This document shows positions 62,106-64,000 of a DNA stretch of 64,000 nucleotides, one piece after another. The stretch comes from JABDFW01 sp035550215 (GTDB taxonomy: Bacteria > Bacteroidota > Bacteroidia > Chitinophagales > Chitinophagaceae), in NCBI GenBank assembly GCA_035550215.1, contig DASZPM010000004.1:372001-436000 (forward strand), given 5' to 3'. Made by a program: the position numbers and the translations under genes. Under the pieces are notes generated by a model that saw only the letters and a list, made by a program, of their open reading frames with translations, was not told where the DNA came from and did no database searches. Each line of letters opens with the position of its first letter. Within the stretch, counting starts at the first letter, position 1.

Positions 62106-63653
62106 TTATATTTTAAACCCAACAGTAAGTATAACATTCCCCCGGTTATTATTTAGCGTAGCATAAGTATTAGGCTTGTCATTTAACCTGTAAGGGAAAT
62201 TAACATCTTTCGTCAAAGTCTCAACATATGCAAGGTCAATATACATACCGTGATTCCGGTAGCCTATACCCCCGGCCAGCGAAATGCGGTCAGCTTTTAA
62301 TTGCGTGTCACGGTATGGGCTGCCATAATAGCCAGCGCCTAGACGAAATGCCAGCGGGTCAAATTTCAGTTCACCTCCTACACGTACATTTACATTGCCT
62401 TTTAAATAATCAGAGGTGGCGCTGTTTAGGGTGCTGAAATAATTATCTCCTGAAGCGTTGGCTGAATTATACGGCAAAAATTTCGAGCTGCCGTAACCAG
62501 TATATTCAACATCTGCCGAAATAAAACCTCTTTGTTTTTTTGGGTCCGGCACAGGGCTGAATAAATATGTTGCGCTGGCTATAACCTTAACGGGGGTTTG
62601 TAGTTGATAGTCAGCTTCTCCGGGGTTACCACTGTTAAAATCATCGCTGCTGGCACTTACAGTTCCGTTGGGATAGTCAGGATTATTCAAATAACCTTCG
62701 GTGCTTGTCGTCATAGCCGCTCTTATTTTATCCTTGTACCAGATAAACGAGGGTGAATGTATAGCAAGCCCAATTCTGAAATTATCCTGTGGTTTATAAA
62801 TAAGTCCGACTTTAAAATTAAGGCCAACACCGTTGCTGCGGTAACTTTGGGTAAAAGTGGAATAAGCAAAATTATTATTGGTATTGGTGGTGGCATCACT
62901 CTCGGTAAACGTAACGTCCCTGCGGTATGTCACGATTGGAACGTTCAAGCTCAGGCCAAGAAATAATTTGTCATTCATACCGCCGGCAAAAGTTAAGGAT
63001 ACTTCATTGTAACTGCCGCTGGTAACTTCATCATATTCCTGGTTAAGGCCTGTTGCCGGGTTGGGTAATCCAAAATATATAAGGTTGCCGTTGCTGGTAG
63101 TTGTATCAATAAGATAAGTGTAATATGCGAGCGATGAGCCAAAAATATAATTGCCAAGCGCTGCATTAGGGCTTGCGTGGTCGCGTGCCAGTTCTTCCAG
63201 GAACTGCTCAGAATAAGAGCTTAAATTGTTATACCCCTTGTAATGAACATGGTTGTTATAGCTGGCCAATTGATTAAAAGACAAAGAGAATGTAAAGCTG
63301 TTAAAAGTATTGCTGTATTGCACAGGTCCGCCAAGCACAATGCCGGTTGCCCCGTAAGAAAAGGCGCTTTTTGATGCTGAGGCACTGGTGCCTCTGAAAT
63401 CTGCCGAGTTGCTGTTGAACATAAAACCGGGCGATAATACTACTTCTTTTGTTCGGATAATGCCTGTACCGGCGGGATTAACATTGTTTGAGGTTATATC
63501 ACCCCCCAACGAACCCGAAGCTCCGCCTATACCCATTATTCTTGCCGAGCCACCGGGTATAAACCAGGAATTGCGTAAAGCATCGTCAGGGGTTTGCGTA
63601 TATGCGCAGAAACTAATGCAAACAAGAATTGTAACTAACAGAAACGGCTTCAT
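62106..63653 (-). CDS. FadL/OmpP1-family outer-membrane transport protein
   Basis: This 515-residue protein has a signal peptide (about 1-19, CAYTQ). The mature start (DDALRNSWFIPGGSARIMGI then GGASGSLGGDITSNNVNPAG) is the family signature with the conserved NPAG. The rest is a barrel with FRIGLAIHSPSFI and a final strand NVILTVGFKI. FadL proteins let hydrophobic compounds through the outer membrane. The substrate is unknown here. Confidence 0.88.
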   Translation of the reverse strand: MKPFLLVTILVCISFCAYTQTPDDALRNSWFIPGGSARIMGIGGASGSLGGDITSNNVNPAGTGIIRTKEVVLSPGFMFNSNSADFRGTSASASKSAFSYGATGIVLGGPVQYSNTFNSFTFSLSFNQLASYNNHVHYKGYNNLSSYSEQFLEELARDHASPNAALGNYIFGSSLAYYTYLIDTTTSNGNLIYFGLPNPATGLNQEYDEVTSGSYNEVSLTFAGGMNDKLFLGLSLNVPIVTYRRDVTFTESDATTNTNNNFAYSTFTQSYRSNGVGLNFKVGLIYKPQDNFRIGLAIHSPSFIWYKDKIRAAMTTSTEGYLNNPDYPNGTVSASSDDFNSGNPGEADYQLQTPVKVIASATYLFSPVPDPKKQRGFISADVEYTGYGSSKFLPYNSANASGDNYFSTLNSATSDYLKGNVNVRVGGELKFDPLAFRLGAGYYGSPYRDTQLKADRISLAGGIGYRNHGMYIDLAYVETLTKDVNFPYRLNDKPNTYATLNNNRGNVILTVGFKI

Positions 63654-63733
63654 ACTGGAGAGTTATAGTAATAAAGATATACGCAAATGTTTTATTTGCA
63701 ATTTATTAAAATATAATGGCTACTAAAACGCTG

Positions 63734-64000
63734 TTAATGATGCGTAGGCCTGCTTACAGGTGCACTGCTGCCTGAACTGTTGAACCCGCCACTGTGGCCG
63801 CCGGCACTATTGCTGGATGAACTTGAACTAAATGAGCGCGCTGGCTGGTATGTGTTCGTGTTGTTATTGTAATAGGTATTATTACGTGAAGAATATATGC
63901 TGTTATTTGTGTTATTGTTATTATAGCCCCCGTTATTCTTGTAATAGTTGTTATTTACATATTGGAAATTACGATAGGCCGTAAGGTTGCTTTTGTTTGT
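63734..64000 (-). CDS. 3' part of an Asn/Ser/Tyr-rich protein, truncated by window edge
   Basis: A minus-strand frame is open from the right edge to a TAA at 63734-63736, giving 88 C-terminal residues without a start in the window. It is of low complexity: YVNNNYYKNNGGYNNNNTNN, then SFSSSSSNSAGGHSGGFNSS, ending in SRPTHH. The even, non-random codon pattern and residue bias are typical of exported Bacteroidota proteins with disordered Asn/Ser/Gly tails. The function cannot be told from this part. It ends 81 bases upstream of the FadL-like gene's start, on the same strand. Confidence 0.65.
   Translation of the reverse strand, partial: TNKSNLTAYRNFQYVNNNYYKNNGGYNNNNTNNSIYSSRNNTYYNNNTNTYQPARSFSSSSSSNSAGGHSGGFNSSGSSAPVSRPTHH

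Noticed and set aside
1..64000. tRNA, rRNA, CRISPR arrays, insertion sequences and phage genes
   Set aside because: No T-loop-like GTTCGANTC context, no direct-repeat array, no transposase or integrase reading was found on either strand by inspection. A tRNAscan or ISfinder run could still find weak cases.

Overview
The window looks like a chromosomal segment from a member of the Bacteroidota, most likely class Chitinophagia, family Chitinophagaceae. The evidence is the Bacteroidota-type rpoC, a PorP/SprF protein paired with a gliding-motility C-terminal (CHU_C) protein, a Por-type sorting tail, a partial TonB-receptor-like barrel, and many promoters of the Bacteroidota form (TTTG about 20 bases before TAnnTTTG). 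Base composition is moderate and fairly even. I saw no rRNA, tRNA, insertion sequence, phage gene or CRISPR array.

Layout. 0-3.3 kb: end of an outer-membrane barrel protein and a secreted DUF4412/GLPGLI-like protein. 3.4-8.0 kb: rpoC, standing alone between its own promoter and a strong terminator, with no rpoB beside it. 8.0-8.4 kb: a gene-free, GC-richer, hairpin-rich stretch that may be a structured RNA. 8.4-14.9 kb: a secreted FAD oxidoreductase, an SDR, a decayed secreted-protein remnant, katG and a START-domain protein. 14.9-21.1 kb (minus strand): a giant Cache-type membrane sensor, preceded by a tight four-gene signalling operon of a small protein with a CPPxCPPxSPLN tail, a membrane protein, a histidine kinase and a LuxR-type regulator. 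21.3-25.9 kb: a serine hydrolase, a membrane protein broken by a homopolymer frameshift, a double ABC ATPase and an HsdR_N-like nuclease-fold protein.

26-37 kb: an M36 metalloprotease with a T9SS tail, a lactonase-family propeller protein, a membrane-anchored helical-repeat protein, and the PorP/SprF plus T9SS type B PKD protein pair. 36.9-45.2 kb: recG, a SulP transporter, an AsmA-family protein, a RibD-C/DHFR-like protein and a MORN-like protein. 45.2-52.8 kb: a PQQ-type propeller protein, then a divergent sugar locus (SDR, cupin and sugar porter on minus; ROK sugar kinase and GH32 fructan/sucrose hydrolase on plus) and a lipoprotein. 52.8-56.2 kb (minus): an operon of a glutamine-synthetase-like ligase, an APH-like kinase and a HAD-IIA phosphatase, a plausible uncharacterised pathway. 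56.3-64 kb: a PepSY-like periplasmic protein, an old yellow enzyme, a small membrane protein, an SDR and an epimerase, a bifunctional nuclease with ispE, a FadL-like porin, and the 3' end of an Asn/Ser-rich protein running off the right edge.

The genes mostly form short independent units. The coherent systems are the signalling operon (18.7-21.1 kb), the fructan/sucrose locus (47.2-52.3 kb), the T9SS export pair (32.1-36.8 kb) and the ligase/kinase/phosphatase operon (52.8-56.2 kb). All functions are read from motifs in the translated sequence; no database search was run.
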